From positions 496,001 to 560,000 of the forward strand of contig BRXU01000032.1 of the NCBI GenBank assembly GCA_030267565.1: a stretch of DNA of 64,000 nucleotides, given 5' to 3'. The translations under genes were made by a program, and so were the position numbers. Below are positions 38,659 through 50,028 of the stretch, piece by piece. Every line of letters starts with the position of its first letter. Within the stretch, counting starts at the first letter, position 1. The notes beneath the pieces are model-generated. The model saw only the letters and a program-made list of their open reading frames with translations, made no database searches and was not told the origin of the DNA. Origin of the DNA: Pleodorina starrii. Its lineage: Eukaryota > Chlorophyta > Chlorophyceae > Chlamydomonadales > Volvocaceae.

Positions 38659-40045
38659 TTGCAGAGAGAGATGTCCAGCTCGTTGGGGGCCGTAAAGACG
38701 AACGCGATGTTCGCCTCATCGGGTGACGGCTCCTTTGTAAGGTTGACGAACTTCGTTGCCTGTTATCACAAGTATAATGTATGTGTGGTTATACCGGCTT
38801 GCGACTAGCGCACACAACAGGAACCGCCCTCTAGAATCATTCCTTCCTTGCTGCTTGTTTAATTACCTGATTCGTGATCGATATGTACTGATTGACAGCT
38901 TCTGGGCTTAGCCCTGGGTTGGGCCCTGTGAGACCGACATAACTGATCGTCCATGGCATCGCAGGAAGCTCCAGTGTCGTGAAAGGAATGGCATTTCCAG
39001 CCTTATCCACACCAATCTCCATGCGCCTTGCGGGCTGCAAACGTGAATGTCCAAATGTCAGATGCACGCAGAATCGAGTCAAGGTGTATAGTGCTAGAGT
39101 TCTCAGCAACAAAGTGGCTGGCGGCTCGTAAAACCCCAACGCCCAGCAAATGGAGGCTAATGAAACCCTATTTAAAATCACTATGGATGGCTCAAAGTAA
39201 ACAAGCTTCATATTAAAAGAAAACAATATGCAAAACCCGAAAACCCCGATCATTGCATGAATTATGATCCTGATCACCCTGCCGATGAAAATACGTACCG
39301 CTCGCTGACTGCTTTGGCCCGTGCATCCAATGGCGAGGAACTGAAGTGTGGCGTTGCCGAGGTTATACCTGAAATAAGAGGCCAGGAGAAGTTCAATGCG
39401 ATAGGGTCGCGTACTTCAAGCAAATTATACCTGCCCAGTATATATCATGCGATGAATAACCAATCACTCCGTATAATATTTCCAACATTGCATGAGTGTA
39501 TCTGGGTTGTGGATAACAATTAATATATCAGTAAACAGCAGGGACAGAACTCACTCGCAGTTTCCTCCGATGAGCCCGATTGTGATTGTGCGCTTGGTCA
39601 CATCTCGGGCCACCAAGTCGTACACCGGCTGTTCGACCGCAAACACACCGCCCTCCTCGACCTGCGGTCATGTGTTCCAGACGGTTCACAAAGATGTGGT
39701 ACAAGCACACGATACCGAGACCGACGTTGACACATTGCACAACAAGTAATTTAGCACCAACATCTCCACTGGTGAAGAGACAAGTTCAGCATACCACAGC
39801 CATGTAGCATACCGGCAAATACCCCATAAATCGACGCACAGCTTATACAGACGACAGGACAACAGCATGTAGCATTAATATATTTATTCCATAAGGTCTC
39901 GGGCTTTTGATGTGCGTGAATGTCACTGCACATCAGGCCCGCCCTTTTGTACGCCTCAACATTGCCTGGACTTACAAAACACGATTTTCTGACCGCGCAG
40001 ACGGACGCTTTGCTCTCGTACCTCGAGGTCTCCCGGGAATGCCAC
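38659..40045 (-). CDS. Giant extracellular-protein gene, exons 38.7-40.0 kb
   Basis: Exons 40022-40045 (24 nt, VAFPGDLE), 39555-39661 (VEEGGVFAVEQPVYDLVARD...), 39299-39368 (YNLGNATLQFLAIGCTG...), 38867-39034 (PARRMEIGVDKAGNAIPF...) and 38659-38759 (ATKFVNLTKEPSPDEANIAF...). Every junction keeps codon phase, which supports even the 24-nt micro-exon. Predicted beta-rich and extracellular; no named domain. Introns are 150-360 nt and hold nothing else I recognise. Confidence 0.75.
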
Positions 40046-40220
40046 CTTGAATGTGTGATTCTACACGCACATATCAGACACAGTTTAGTAATAATCGCGT
40101 ATGATGACAATTTATTTGGTTGCTTTCATAACGAGATGTCGTCATCAGTAATACTTTATATTAACAAAACATGGTGCAACATAGAAGCGTTTGAATATTA
40201 TTGCTAGCTTGAGCACTTAC

Positions 40221-41184
40221 AGCGTACGTGACCTCCATCCTTACAACCGAGCCAATGCCGACTGCGACCAGGAAGCTGCCGTCGAATTGGCTAGGAGCGC
40301 AAGCGATGGACTGGTTGTCACGGGCGCTAATTGCGCAAACCGTTGCTCCTTGGATCGGGCAGCCGCGAGTCTGGTCAAATCCTGCACGCAGTCCGACCAA
40401 GCCATGCGGTTACCATGTACAAAACGTCCGTGCAAGGGTCGCCGAAATGGACAGGTCCCTGTAAGTGGGATGTATAATTATAGTTATAGCTGCGCACATG
40501 AATCCCTTCCGAGTTTGGGCGCACAACGTGTGACCGGCAGGCCACATGTTCTATTCGCCTTTCATGGAGGATTGGGTGACCGAAGGAGGCCCAGATGTGG
40601 GACAAACAGCAGGCGACCGGCTCTTCAGTCGTGTCGAAATGCGAGCGGGTACCCGGTTGTTGGGATTGAAGGGAGGCGACATTGAAAGCATAATGGCGGC
40701 ATCGCGGTAGAGGGCTGCACCCGCCGAAGAGGCATCAGTCTGAACTCACCAACATTGGCGTCGCTTCCTGGCCACCTGCGGCGAAACAAACAAATAATAT
40801 AGGTCACCGATCCTATCCGGTTTCCAGGGATACGTATCCGCTCTTCACGACATCTCTGGGATGCTATATTCACCCAAAAACATTGTCCGCGACGACATGC
40901 AAAGAGCGTTACTTGGCAACCGTGAAGTCCAGTGATCAGCAGGCGAGTGAGTCGCCACGCGGCTGCATTATGGTATATCATTCTCCGTCTCCCCTACATC
41001 GTAGTCAACGTACCTGACATAGCCACTGACTGGTAGACTGGACTCGTCCACGATGCCAGGACTCTCCGCCTGTGACACGTGCTGCATCGCGATACGCTGA
41101 TATCCTCCGGCACGGTTATTAATGCTGAACTTGTGGTTCAAGACGCGGCCGTTGCGAAGCTTGGTGCGCGCTGAGGCGGTCAAG
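40221..41184 (-). CDS. Giant extracellular-protein gene, CnaB-like beta-sandwich exons
   Basis: Exons 41014-41184 (LTASARTKLRNGRVLNHKF...), 40750-40775 (26-nt micro-exon) and 40221-40381 (GFDQTRGCPIQGATVCAI... to GSVVRMEVTYA), all in phase. The G-x-P-I-x-G-A-x-V...D-G-S-F pattern in the last exon resembles carboxypeptidase-regulatory/CnaB-like repeats. A SINE relic ends directly beside the micro-exon. Confidence 0.72.
40500..40745 (+). mobile_element. Old, diverged relic of the 33.95-kb SINE
   Basis: It aligns with the SINE at 33951 over gtgaccg...ttctattcgc (degenerate B box), the 'ggtgaccga..g.ggccc' stretch and the end 'cccgccga.gaggcatcag'. It lacks the (CTTT)n tail and parts of the body, and no target-site duplication is visible. 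It ends about five bases from the donor side of micro-exon 40750-40775. Confidence 0.7.
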
Positions 41185-41426
41185 CTGCGTGTGCAGACAA
41201 CAGAGAGCTGGTGTTACACATGTACAAGGGCCAAATACGTATACATCTACATGGCGGCAATACGGTGGCTGCTTTGATAATTAGGCCACACGCCACATCA
41301 AGCAGGTGGCTACGAGCGAGATGACACCGTGCGGTGGCGACTAAACACCCGTGGGGAATGGACGGTTAGGTTTTCGTGGGCCACGCATGCCACAAGCAAA
41401 CAAGCATGCTGCTATTGTTAACTCAC

Positions 41427-43567
41427 TCGACAGACTGCCCCAGGCACAATTCGGGCGCGTTGTCTGGGTCGCACGAGTCAACATGCGCCTGGAGTGTTAA
41501 CTGGTAGCTGCCGGCCTCATCTGTGACCGCCGTAAACACGAACGGTGAGCCCACAATGCGTGCCGTAATTCGCACTCCAGGCGCGGGCGTATCGATACGT
41601 GTAGCGACCTGCACGCAGTCACGTCATCTGTATGTTGCGCCTGCCTACGTACTAGGGTAGGAACATGTGCAATTTGTGCCCTTTCCATTGCATACAACAC
41701 GCGCGATTGTAACGCTGCAAGATGCGTGGTAATCTCATTGCAGTCACTACCCATGGACGAAAGGAACAAGACTGACCTGTCCACTGATCTTGGCTGTCCA
41801 TGCAATCTTCACATCGCGGCACTCAGGCGGGCTGACAAAGCGCGCGGTGCGAAGAGGATCACCGGCGTTTAGGCTGTACTTGTTGGCGATATCACCCAAG
41901 ACAACTACACAGAAACGGTAGGTGTAGCCAATCTGCCAGCAGAGAACACGCAGCGTTGGGTTACGTATTGCAAATGGGAATACGCAGCCACCGCACAAAT
42001 TGACATCGAAATGTAAGATCATGTACTCGCAAAATAATTATACACAAATCAATGGACATGAGAAGTAAGCTAATTGGGCCTTTCCAGTTCTGTCGCTTCC
42101 CTAGGCTCCTTTCTAACCAGCGAGACATACACATATCCAGTGTAGCGTTCGCGTCTCACCAATCCAAAGTGTGGAATACGCAAGCGCTGGTTCCACATCA
42201 CACCTGGAGATTGTCTCGAACGATATCCTGGTTGATCTCAGTTCGCGCCGGTTTGTAGGCGGTGCCGCAGGTGAGGGACATTGATAGCTGTGAGATAGTG
42301 GTAGTGTCCACCAGCTCGCCGGTGGTCGAATTGACGAGGCTGCGTGAGACGCTGACGCCAGTCTCACAGGCACTGCCAACCACCCAGCTGCACGTCAAAG
42401 CGAATATGGTTTTCATTAGGATACAAAACGTTGTTTGACATTCCATGGACTGTTCTTCTACGAGTACACGAGAAAGCGGAAAGATACGTGGCATTATGCA
42501 TGCAGGCTTGAGATTTTCTCCTCGTTTGCATGATAACAACAAGCCCCGGCTGGTCAAGAGCGATGTACCTGAACTCAATCTTGTCATACACCTGTTCAAT
42601 GGTCAGATTGACTGGCCGACCCTCAGGGTTATCGGGTGTGCAGCCACAGCTGGTTGTAGCGTTCTTGAATGATACGTCTCGGATACTGGCGGTCTCAGCG
42701 TTGCTCCAGTCGGGCAGTGGCTGATTATTTTTGGTTGTCCGCATGAAGGCCCTGGTTGCAGAGCCGCAACGAACGTGCGAAACGCACAGGCGGATGTCAT
42801 GCATATGTGTGAAACGATGTTTCGTAGCGTGCGTCAAATGTTTCAGAATTGCATCAAGCATTTTGCAGCTTCCCATGACGGATGCGAATCTTGTCTACAC
42901 CTACCCACCTGTACTGATACGGTGTGCCGGCGGACAGCACAGTGGCTCGGTGTACGATTACCGGCGAGTTAAGCGGAGCATCTGAGAGCAAGCAGGGACA
43001 CATATGTAGTTAATTCGGAGTGAACCCACAGTGCGTAGCGGTTGCAGTGCACAGTATTGTTAAACTGGGTTGCACATAACTATCTAACCCCGGCCCTGGT
43101 TGAATCCCTACTCACTGTTTTCTGCTGTGATGTTGCTGAAGCCGTAAAGCAGCAGGGGATCCGTGGGCAGCTCCGACATTGCGCGGAAGCCGCGAACCTG
43201 TGCGGGATGCAGGCAACGTGTGTAACATCTTGCATCGGAACCTCTTGCACATGTATGAGTGCACTCAACCGACTTCTATGTATGTTTTGCCTCATCTCAT
43301 GGACGTCCGGACATGCAACGTGTACAGTTATGAAGTAACTTCTTGCGTCAAAAAAGGCTTGCCCCATGCATGATGATTTCGTGGGAAAGGCGCGTAAGTG
43401 ATCTCATACACCCACCTGACCCCACAGTTGATAGTCCACGCCAAGATGGTCCAAAGTAGCATTGCCATTGCCAAACGCAATATAGGCCTCAGTGCTGGAC
43501 GCCCGCCAAACGAAGCGTGGCTGAATAGCACAGCTGGTTGAGCACAGGCTCGGAGGGTCCGCATTGC
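41427..43567 (-). CDS. Giant extracellular-protein gene, beta-rich exons 41.4-43.6 kb
   Basis: Seven exons: 43416-43567 (NADPPSLCSTSCAIQPRFVW...), 43116-43197, 42909-42981, 42569-42751 (AFMRTTKNNQPLPDWSNAET...), 42204-42387 (WVVGSACETGVSVSRSLVNS...), 41777-41932 (IGYTYRFCVVVLGDIANKYS...) and 41427-41608 (VATRIDTPAPGVRITARIVG...). All junctions keep phase 0, 1 or 2 as required. The last exon (TAVTDEAGSYQLTLQ) is again CnaB/carboxypeptidase-regulatory-like. Cys pairs and N-glycosylation sites suit an extracellular location. Confidence 0.78.
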
Positions 43568-43945
43568 CTGTCCAAAAGAAACAAAGTGCTCAACTGTTTT
43601 GCATCTGTACATGAAGCAACCCTAAAATGTTGGTAACGGCGGCGGCTGCGTGTAGCCTATCTAATAGTTACGCATGGTTAGGGCCAATCGCGTACGTCCT
43701 CTCCCCCAGCACGGCGGATCCCTCTTGTGTCTCACCGTCACCGAGATCTGCGCCAAATAGGCAATAGGGCATGAGGATTAAGATTAGCAGCGCTCAAATT
43801 GAACAGCGATAGTCATTTTACGAGCCATCTGACCAGGTTTGAACCAGCAGGCAAGATGGCACGTGGACTCTAGAATGTCACAAGTCACGTAGTGACAGAG
43901 TGGAAGTACGCGAAGCTTACCAAAACACCTGCCCCCAAAACGTAC

Positions 43946-44164
43946 CGCATTCCTCCACACCGCGGCAGGGAATGCCATCTCCACAACTACGTGAGGTCAT
44001 CACGGCACTCCTAGAGCGTGCGGTCGTGTCTGAAACAGCGCGGCTCTGCTGCAGTCCGATCAAAGAAGATCCAGTGAAAGGGCATTGTGCTGCCACCACC
44101 GCATCCGGCAGTCCGTCCCCTGTCAGCTCGGTCAGTGCCACAAGCCTGGCATCGCCGGGGATAC
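43946..44164 (-). CDS. Giant extracellular-protein gene, FG-GAP-like exon
   Basis: GIPGDARLVALTELTGDGLP then DAVVAAQC: the D/E-x-T-G-D-G-x-x-D-x-V core is that of FG-GAP/VCBS (integrin-alpha-type, calcium-binding) repeats. The second half is Ser/Arg/Cys-rich. It joins in phase to the C-type lectin exon ending at 44441 and to 43416-43567. Acceptor CACCGAGCAG, donor GTACGT. The intron 43568-43945 holds nothing I can support. Confidence 0.78.
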
Positions 44165-44440
44165 CTGCTCGGTGCAGATAGATAACACAAGCGACTGTTA
44201 CAGAGTGCCCCACAAATGAAGCTGAATCGTCAAATAAAGTCACACACAGTATAGTGTGGTATGCATGTGCACACAATAGAAGCAACACGGATCCGTAGGC
44301 ATGGCTCCAGCTCACCTCCTCAACAAAACAATGTGCGGCACGGTGAGCACACGTAAGGAGGTGGAACGTTGCCCCCCGCGCGCGCTCTTAAGTCCCAGTT
44401 TTGCAGTGTGCCCAAGCTATGATCTGCTCCCAAAGCTCAC

Positions 44441-45966
44441 CGCTCATGCACAGGAAGGCGTTCATGTCGGTGCAGACAGCGCGACGAAAGGTGGCCGTGT
44501 CGATATCCAGGTACCCACAGAAGCCAGCGGTGGCGTTGTTCGCCACAGAGGTGTTGGTTGCAGGGATGACCGGCAGGCGCCAAGAATCCAGCAACCGGTT
44601 GCCACCCGTGTAATCAAGAGCTTGGCCGTCCGCAGACCAGTAAGGGGTGCCTGTGGTGGGATGTGACGGGGCGAGGTAGGGCCGTGGTGGCGTTTGCGAT
44701 GCGGTACTCAGACCTGTTGATATGGCACTGAGACGTTTGACGTCATAGGCGACGCAGAAAGGCTATTATGTTAGCGTCGTATCACTCTCTGACCCCTCGC
44801 CGGCCCGTATCACCGTATTACCAACGCCAGCCACTGAATACGCCAAGTCCGTTGATACCGTGACAACGAAAACACAAAACCCTACGCGGCCTTACTTGCA
44901 TCGATGTACAAAACTGTATGCGGCCGTGTATCGATACAACGACATTAAAATCCAGCGGGCGTTGCTTTATGACACACGTGGCTGGCAGGCACATGCCTCA
45001 TTTGTAGGGTATCATACCTGGCGACAGCACGTCGCTAAAACCAAGCCACACGCGCTTCACACCAGGTGCCGCGGCTTGTGTCTTGTATGCCCACGCGCTG
45101 ATGTCGTCGGCAGTTAAAAGGGACGCCAAGGTGCCGGGGCCAGAGGACATGGCGCGGCATGCCAGTTGGGCCTGCGTGCATTGTGATGACAACAAGGCGG
45201 TCATCTATAAACGGCCGAGGTGAGGAATCCACTGCTGTTCTGGACACTCTAATCTGCTGGGGCTTGGTCCAGTACCTAGATCCGCTTGCTATGCGACATT
45301 GGTTTTGGTGAACTAGGATATGTGGGTGGTGACGCAACAAGAGTGTAAGCCTGGCTCCTGAGCATCCGCGGGATAAGCCTTTACTGCTTACAATTGGTAT
45401 CGAGACCTATGCCGTACGACCTCGTGCTCGGGAGGTCGCCGGTTCGATCCCTGGTCAAAGCGCATGGCTATCGGGTAAACCCTTGCGAGGGTGGGGAGGC
45501 CCCATGCATGGACGCCGAGGACGGCTCACTCTAAGGGGGGGGAGTGTAAGCCTGGCTCCTGAGCATCCGCGGGATAAGCCTTTACTGCTTACAAAGAGTG
45601 ACATGCAGCAGAATACATCCGTGTCTGACCGCAACTATGTAGCGCAATAGGGTTGATGCAGATGCGCACTCCTCCCTGCCAGCTGCCTTGCGTCGGATAT
45701 GTCGAGCTTTGGGTTCATGCCAAGACGCTCTTTTATGTCCTTGCAAAAGCGCCCTTACAAATTGTTCGGGTTGTCCTGCTCTATAAAACGCACCTGCTGC
45801 CAGCTTCCGCGCACGTCGTCTGCAGCAAATAGTGTATAGACTAGCGAGCCCCTGACCCGCTGCCCAGCCGCGCGATTATCGAGCAAGGTGCTGTCTGGGA
45901 TGTACAAGGACGTCTGCGAAGTGGCCAATGCCGGCGAGGTTGTGCTGACGGCACGCGTCACGACGT
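44441..45966 (-). CDS. Giant extracellular-protein gene, second C-type lectin domain
   Basis: Exons 45794-45966 (VVTRAVSTTSPALATSQTSL... to DDVRGSWQQ), 45018-45204 (ALLSSQCTQAQLACRAMSSG... to VWLGFSDVLSPG) and 44441-44650 (TPYWSADGQALDYTGGNRLL... to CTDMNAFLCMSG). Spliced in phase they give a full C-type lectin-like domain: W...C...LASL, VWLGFSD, YWSADGQALDY and the terminal C-x14-C-x7-C pattern. The Ca-binding EPN/WND triplets are not obvious. A 250-bp LTR element (45344-45593) sits in the intron between the first two exons. Confidence 0.82.
45344..45593 (+). mobile_element. Miniature LTR retrotransposon (TRIM/SMART-like), 250 bp
   Basis: Two identical 49-bp direct repeats (45344-45392 and 45545-45593) start TGTAAGC and end GCTTACA. 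They are bracketed by a perfect 5-bp target duplication AAGAG (45339-45343 and 45594-45598). After the left repeat, ttggtatcgagacc resembles a primer-binding site for initiator Met tRNA (TGGTATCAGAGC). The right repeat is preceded by a purine tract (aaggggggggag). The 152-bp interior has no coding capacity and carries a tRNA-like core. It is intronic. Confidence 0.9.
45400..45462 (+). other. tRNA-like core inside the 250-bp LTR element
   Basis: Arms CGACCTC and GAGGTCG flank a short loop, followed by GCCGGTTCGATCCC, a consensus pol III B box/T arm. A closing acceptor stem is not seen, so this is not a functional tRNA gene. Similar cores lie in the 322-bp LTR element and in the SINE. Confidence 0.65.
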
Positions 45967-46187
45967 CTGCAAGTGGGAAGACCATAAACGAAACGTGTGA
46001 TGATACCATTCGGGTTTCAACAATAAGGTTGTAGGAAGAAAAACGATTGACACGCAGGCTGTAGCATGGCAAACCATGCATCTGTCAGAAAGGAAAAGGT
46101 CGGTACTGTACTGCGCGAAGTGTTTTACAATGTCGCGCCCCCCTGACTCTAACCGACATGACAGTCTATTATGTGAGGGCAACTTAC

Positions 46188-46283
46188 CGCAGCAAGTGTA
46201 AGCCACCTGTATCTGGTTGTTTGCGGACACTAAACGCCATGAGGCAAGCGCTTCGTTGGAACCGCAGGCCGCATCATGCCGGT
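46188..46283 (-). CDS. Giant extracellular-protein gene, Cys-rich Y-x-C-C module exon
   Basis: RHDAACGSNEALASWRLVSA then QIQVAYTCC: one copy of the repeated Cys-rich module. Acceptor GAGTGCAG, donor GTAAGT; it joins in phase to 45794-45966. The flanking stretch 46284-47283 is intron with no feature I can support. Confidence 0.75.
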
Positions 46284-47283
46284 CTGCACTCGGCGGGGAT
46301 TGGGGCGTTTCAGGAAAAAGCAGGGTCGCGCCACCGCATGTTGTTTTGGTGGGGCTGTCATGGATGAGGGGCCGCAGGCGCATAGATACAGCGAGCAACA
46401 ATTTCAAGAAATACCGTTTCATGCCGTTCAAAAGCAAGAGTATACAAACACGGCGGTGACTTGTATGATTACATTGGATGGGTCAAGGATATAACAGTGT
46501 TTACTTGGTTTATGTTACTTGGTTTATGTCGATTCGAGGGCGAGACCAGCAGCAGGGCACCCACTCGGCACCCACCAGTTTGTTTGCAACTACGTTCTTG
46601 ACCTATGCGGATATTTGACGGTTGCATATGTACGTACCAAGGAAATAGACAGCATCCGTTACGTCGGAAGTAGTGTTGACTTGCCGGCACTGCCAAGCTT
46701 GGGTAGGCGCCGCACAGCAACGGTAATTCATCGATGCATTGTACGAAAAAGTGCTGTCTGACCCTTTGAACTGCAAGCCTGAGAGTAAGGACCCAACACC
46801 AGTGCCTCCTGATCCACAAGCGATGGGGGTGATTCGGCTAATCGCCTGATACCGTTGATTTCCTGCGAAATTGCCTGAAGTTGACGTGTTGGTAGACTGC
46901 CATGCGTTGCACTGTGGGTTATCCGAAAAGCCAGGCCTGCAAAAGCAACAAGTTGACGTCAGTGGACTTGCTTTGTGTTACAAGACAGCAGCCTCTTGAC
47001 GGGGCCAGGGGACACAGATACGGTCACACACTTGTGAAGATAGGCTATCTAGGTCTACCTCACCATGTGCAGTTATACTGGAATGCCACATTACTTCCAC
47101 TTGTGTCCAAGCGGAGCCTATTCAAGAAGCTGCCTGACCCAGGGCACGTAATATTCAAGCCTGCAGTCAGACGGCACATTTGTATTAAATTGTGCGGGTA
47201 ATATGGTACCTAACATTACATGATGCGCGACGACCACTAACTTCATGCCTGCTGAGTATTTGGTTGGACACATGTATGTGGAG

Positions 47284-47605
47284 TGTTGTGAGTGAGCAAC
47301 ACTCATATACTAAGAGAAGTCGTAGCAGTCAATACGGCCCATGGAGGGGCCGGGCGCTTTGCTGACTTTAACAGGTTATGAGCCGATCGCTAGTGCGCGG
47401 CTGGCCGCGAGGTCGCCGGTTTGATTCCCGCTGGCTGTTGACCAGGGCTGGGAGACCGGGACGAGGCAGTCTGGGGGAGAACGTGAGGACTTACGGAGTG
47501 TCGCTCACGGGGGAGTGTTGTGAGTGAGCAACACTCATATACGAAGAGAAGTCGTAGCAGTCAATACGGCCCACGGAGGGGCCGGGCGCTTTGCTGACTT
47601 TAACA
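47284..47605 (+). mobile_element. Miniature LTR retrotransposon (TRIM-like), 322 bp
   Basis: Two 90-bp direct repeats (47284-47373 and 47516-47605; two differences) start TGTTGTGAG and end TTTAACA. A perfect 5-bp target duplication TGGAG lies at 47279-47283 and 47606-47610. The 142-bp interior begins GGTTATGAGCC (possible primer-binding site) and ends in a purine tract (cgggggag). It contains a tRNA-like core with GAGGTCGCCGGTTTGATTCC at about 47409-47428. Unrelated in LTR sequence to the 250-bp element. It lies in the intron between exons 48290-48498 and 46188-46283. Confidence 0.9.
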
Positions 47606-47624
47606 TGGAGCACATGGCAAGCAC

Positions 47625-47680
47625 TCTGAAGGTTTTCTGAGTGCAACGCTAGAAAACCAAGGTTTTCTGTGAACTCAGAG
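47625..47680 (-). repeat. Fragment shared with the hairpin cluster at 32.8 kb
   Basis: On the minus strand cacagaaaaccttggttttc and cactcagaaaaccttcag match 32812-32860. It lies 15 bp outside the 322-bp LTR element. The rest of the intron to 48289 shows a short AT-rich open stretch with a 27-bp tandem duplication (about 47929-47984) but nothing convincing. Confidence 0.6.
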
Positions 47681-48289
47681 GAGTTGTGCCCTCATAAGGG
47701 CGTTGGTACGGCACATGGTGCCAGTTAAGGTGTCCGCGAAGGCGTGGAGGAGTGATTTTCGGGTTTTGTAGCTACATAGGGTGGTTGCTGCGAGGCTGTG
47801 GGCATTAAGGCCTTAGCGATAGCTTTCGCGGTAGCCGGCCCTCACCATAAATTTTAACAATGGACATTGACCTTGCGTCCGACCAGCTGGGCTCTCTCGT
47901 AGAGGAAGCATCGAAGCGTCTTAACGCTCTTTTGGAACACAAAAATGTCAAAGCTGCTCTTTTGGAACACAAAAATGTCAAAGTATACGTTGTGCGCCCC
48001 AAGGGGTTGCTGCTTGTAAGTACACTTCAGGGTGGCTATTTTATTTTAAGATATGAATATATATTCTGGTAAACATTTTGGAAATCGGAAGATAATTTTA
48101 CCGTGCAACAAATTGAAGGTTTAGATATTCCGGCCCTCACAGGCGGGCATGAAATCTCCCGAGGCCGTGTTCAGCCGGGAAACTCCCCTCCTAGGCAGAT
48201 TCTGACAGATATTCTCAGCGCTTCTGAGCCAGGAGTATCTCTGGCCGTAAATACGCAGCAAATTAAGATAGCCACTCCTGTAGACTTAC

Positions 48290-48498
48290 TGTTTAGGTTG
48301 GTAAGGTTGGACCACGCGACGTAGTTGGTTGTGTATGAAGCCACGGTCCGCATCGTGCAGCACTGGTAGTCAATGCGCCATTCGCTGCTGGATGCAAGCA
48401 CCAGCTTCCACGACGTCATCACCTCCCCGCTGTTGCAACTCACACTGTGACGGTCCAGGAAATAACTTGTCCCGCCACCGTTGTCATTGTTCGCAGTA
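48290..48498 (-). CDS. Giant extracellular-protein gene, Cys-rich module exon (LDRH type)
   Basis: TANNDNGGGTSYFLDRHSVS then CNSGEVMTSWKLV...RIDYQCC: the clearest copy of the module (NGGG, LDRH, Cys, SWKLV, YQCC). Acceptor GCTTACAG, donor GTAAGT. 48499-48868 is intron without other features. Confidence 0.78.
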
Positions 48499-48868
48499 CT
48501 GTAAGCGGCAAATGTCCGGTGGGAAGATTGTCGTTTTAGATGGGCTTCAATGATAAAAGGCTATTAGGCTAACGAAGGCTCATATCCAAAATCTGCAGGA
48601 ATCCTGGGAACTTCTGTAACTACTGTCGCAGTAAGGGTTCTTATGCTGGGATGGGGGAAGGAAGTCCCGGCTCCATTGCATACAGGTAGTTGGATCAAGA
48701 ACAAGCAACGCCATCAAGCCCATAATCGTTAACACCTAAATATATATCTGCAGGAACAGACAACGACGTCCTCGTGGGCCCTAAGACAGCATTAGGTAGA
48801 CACCAGGCAGCCAGGTCCATTTTCAGTCCACCCGAACAGCAGCCGGGTAGGAACGCTCATGCACGCAC

Positions 48869-49301
48869 CTGACATTGCGGCAGTCCATCAATGGCGCTAC
48901 CGGCGTACAGCAGCGGTACTTGAACGCAACAGTGTTGTTTGCCGCCGTGGTTGTCGTGGCATATCGCTTCACAGCAAATCCAGACAGCATTGAGTTGGTC
49001 CCGGCGCAGGTAACCGCCGTGAGGTTCGCGAGGAAACGGGTGTCACCGTTCTCACGAATAAAGGAACCATCAAAGGCCGCAGGGGTCTCCTGCCAGCTGC
49101 CGCACTTCGGGGGGCTATACTGGTACGCGAATGGGCCCCGAGCGCACGTGTATTGCCAGTTCACAGCCGAGCTCCAGGGTCGGGACAGACGGAATGCGTT
49201 GAGGAACATCTGGTCCGGACAGGTGACGTTGAGACCATCCAGTGCTGCCAGGGCGCCGTCATAGTATGTCTGGCTGGCTGTGCTCATTGCCCTTGTCGTC
49301 T
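48869..49301 (-). CDS. Giant extracellular-protein gene, exon with two Cys-rich modules
   Basis: One large exon with two module copies: LDGLNVTCPDQMFLNAFRLS...WQYTCA, then FLANLTAVTCAGTNSMLSGF...FKYRCC. Donor GTGCGT at 48868; the 5' boundary is either about 49291 or 49301. The region 49302-49841 is intron; nothing else is seen. Confidence 0.72.
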
Positions 49302-49841
49302 CTGATTGAAAGCATCATATGGCAAGGGCAGCGCTCTTGAGGTAAGCAGGTGTGCGTCGATATGCATCTGGCCGGAAACCAGTAGCAGATTTAACACCAA
49401 GGCTGGAGGCCGTTGGTTGTATTACATACAGGATGTTATACATATAAAATCCTGTACGTAACAGGTTGACAGATCGATTGCTTGGGGCTGCGTTTCGATA
49501 ACCAAGTCGTCACTTCCCTTCCATGCAAAGTTGTGTCGTTTTAGTGCAGCCAGGCCGAACGTCTAGTTCGATCACTACTAACAGCGCTTCGGAAATGTGT
49601 CAACGACAACGAAGATGATTGGGACGTGGAAGTCTACCAAATCACATACGGCCACCGAGCGACGAGACAAGACAGTACCCGGCTAAGCCCTGCTCTATGT
49701 GTGTTCGGGCGGGTGTGCGTGCTGAATCTCGAAATGAGTGGTGATACATGAAATGCGATGTCAAAGCCCATTACATGAAAATACATTTCATCATATTTAT
49801 CATATTAATATGTACGTCAATGCATGTGGATGTCGACTTAC

Positions 49842-49993
49842 TCATGTCACTTGAGCACATGAAGCCCAGCTCGACTTGACAGTTCGCGTCTGTTGAATGG
49901 AACACAGCAACAAGAGGGGCGCAAACGCCAGGTTGTAGACGCGCAACGAAGGTGACCAATGTATGCGCAACCTGCTGGATTTCCGAACCAATG
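49842..49993 (-). CDS. Giant extracellular-protein gene, Cys-rich exon with uncertain frame
   Basis: Acceptor CTTGCAG at 49993 and donor GTAAGT at 49841. The frame reading GVCAPLVAVFHSTDANCQVE...FMC shows spaced Cys residues similar to the other modules, but its phase does not match the exon before it (50029-50124), so the junction is unresolved. Confidence 0.45.
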
Positions 49994-50028
49994 CTGCAAG
50001 TACATAACAATCACAGATACATACATAC

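Noticed and set aside
45400..45470. Stand-alone tRNA gene
   Set aside because: Has a B box and an anticodon-like stem but no acceptor stem or clear A box, and sits inside an LTR-bounded element.
47860..48072. Small plus-strand gene with a duplicated LLEHKNVK stretch
   Set aside because: Short, in an intron of the host gene, with no domain or signal; the tandem duplication explains its protein-like look.
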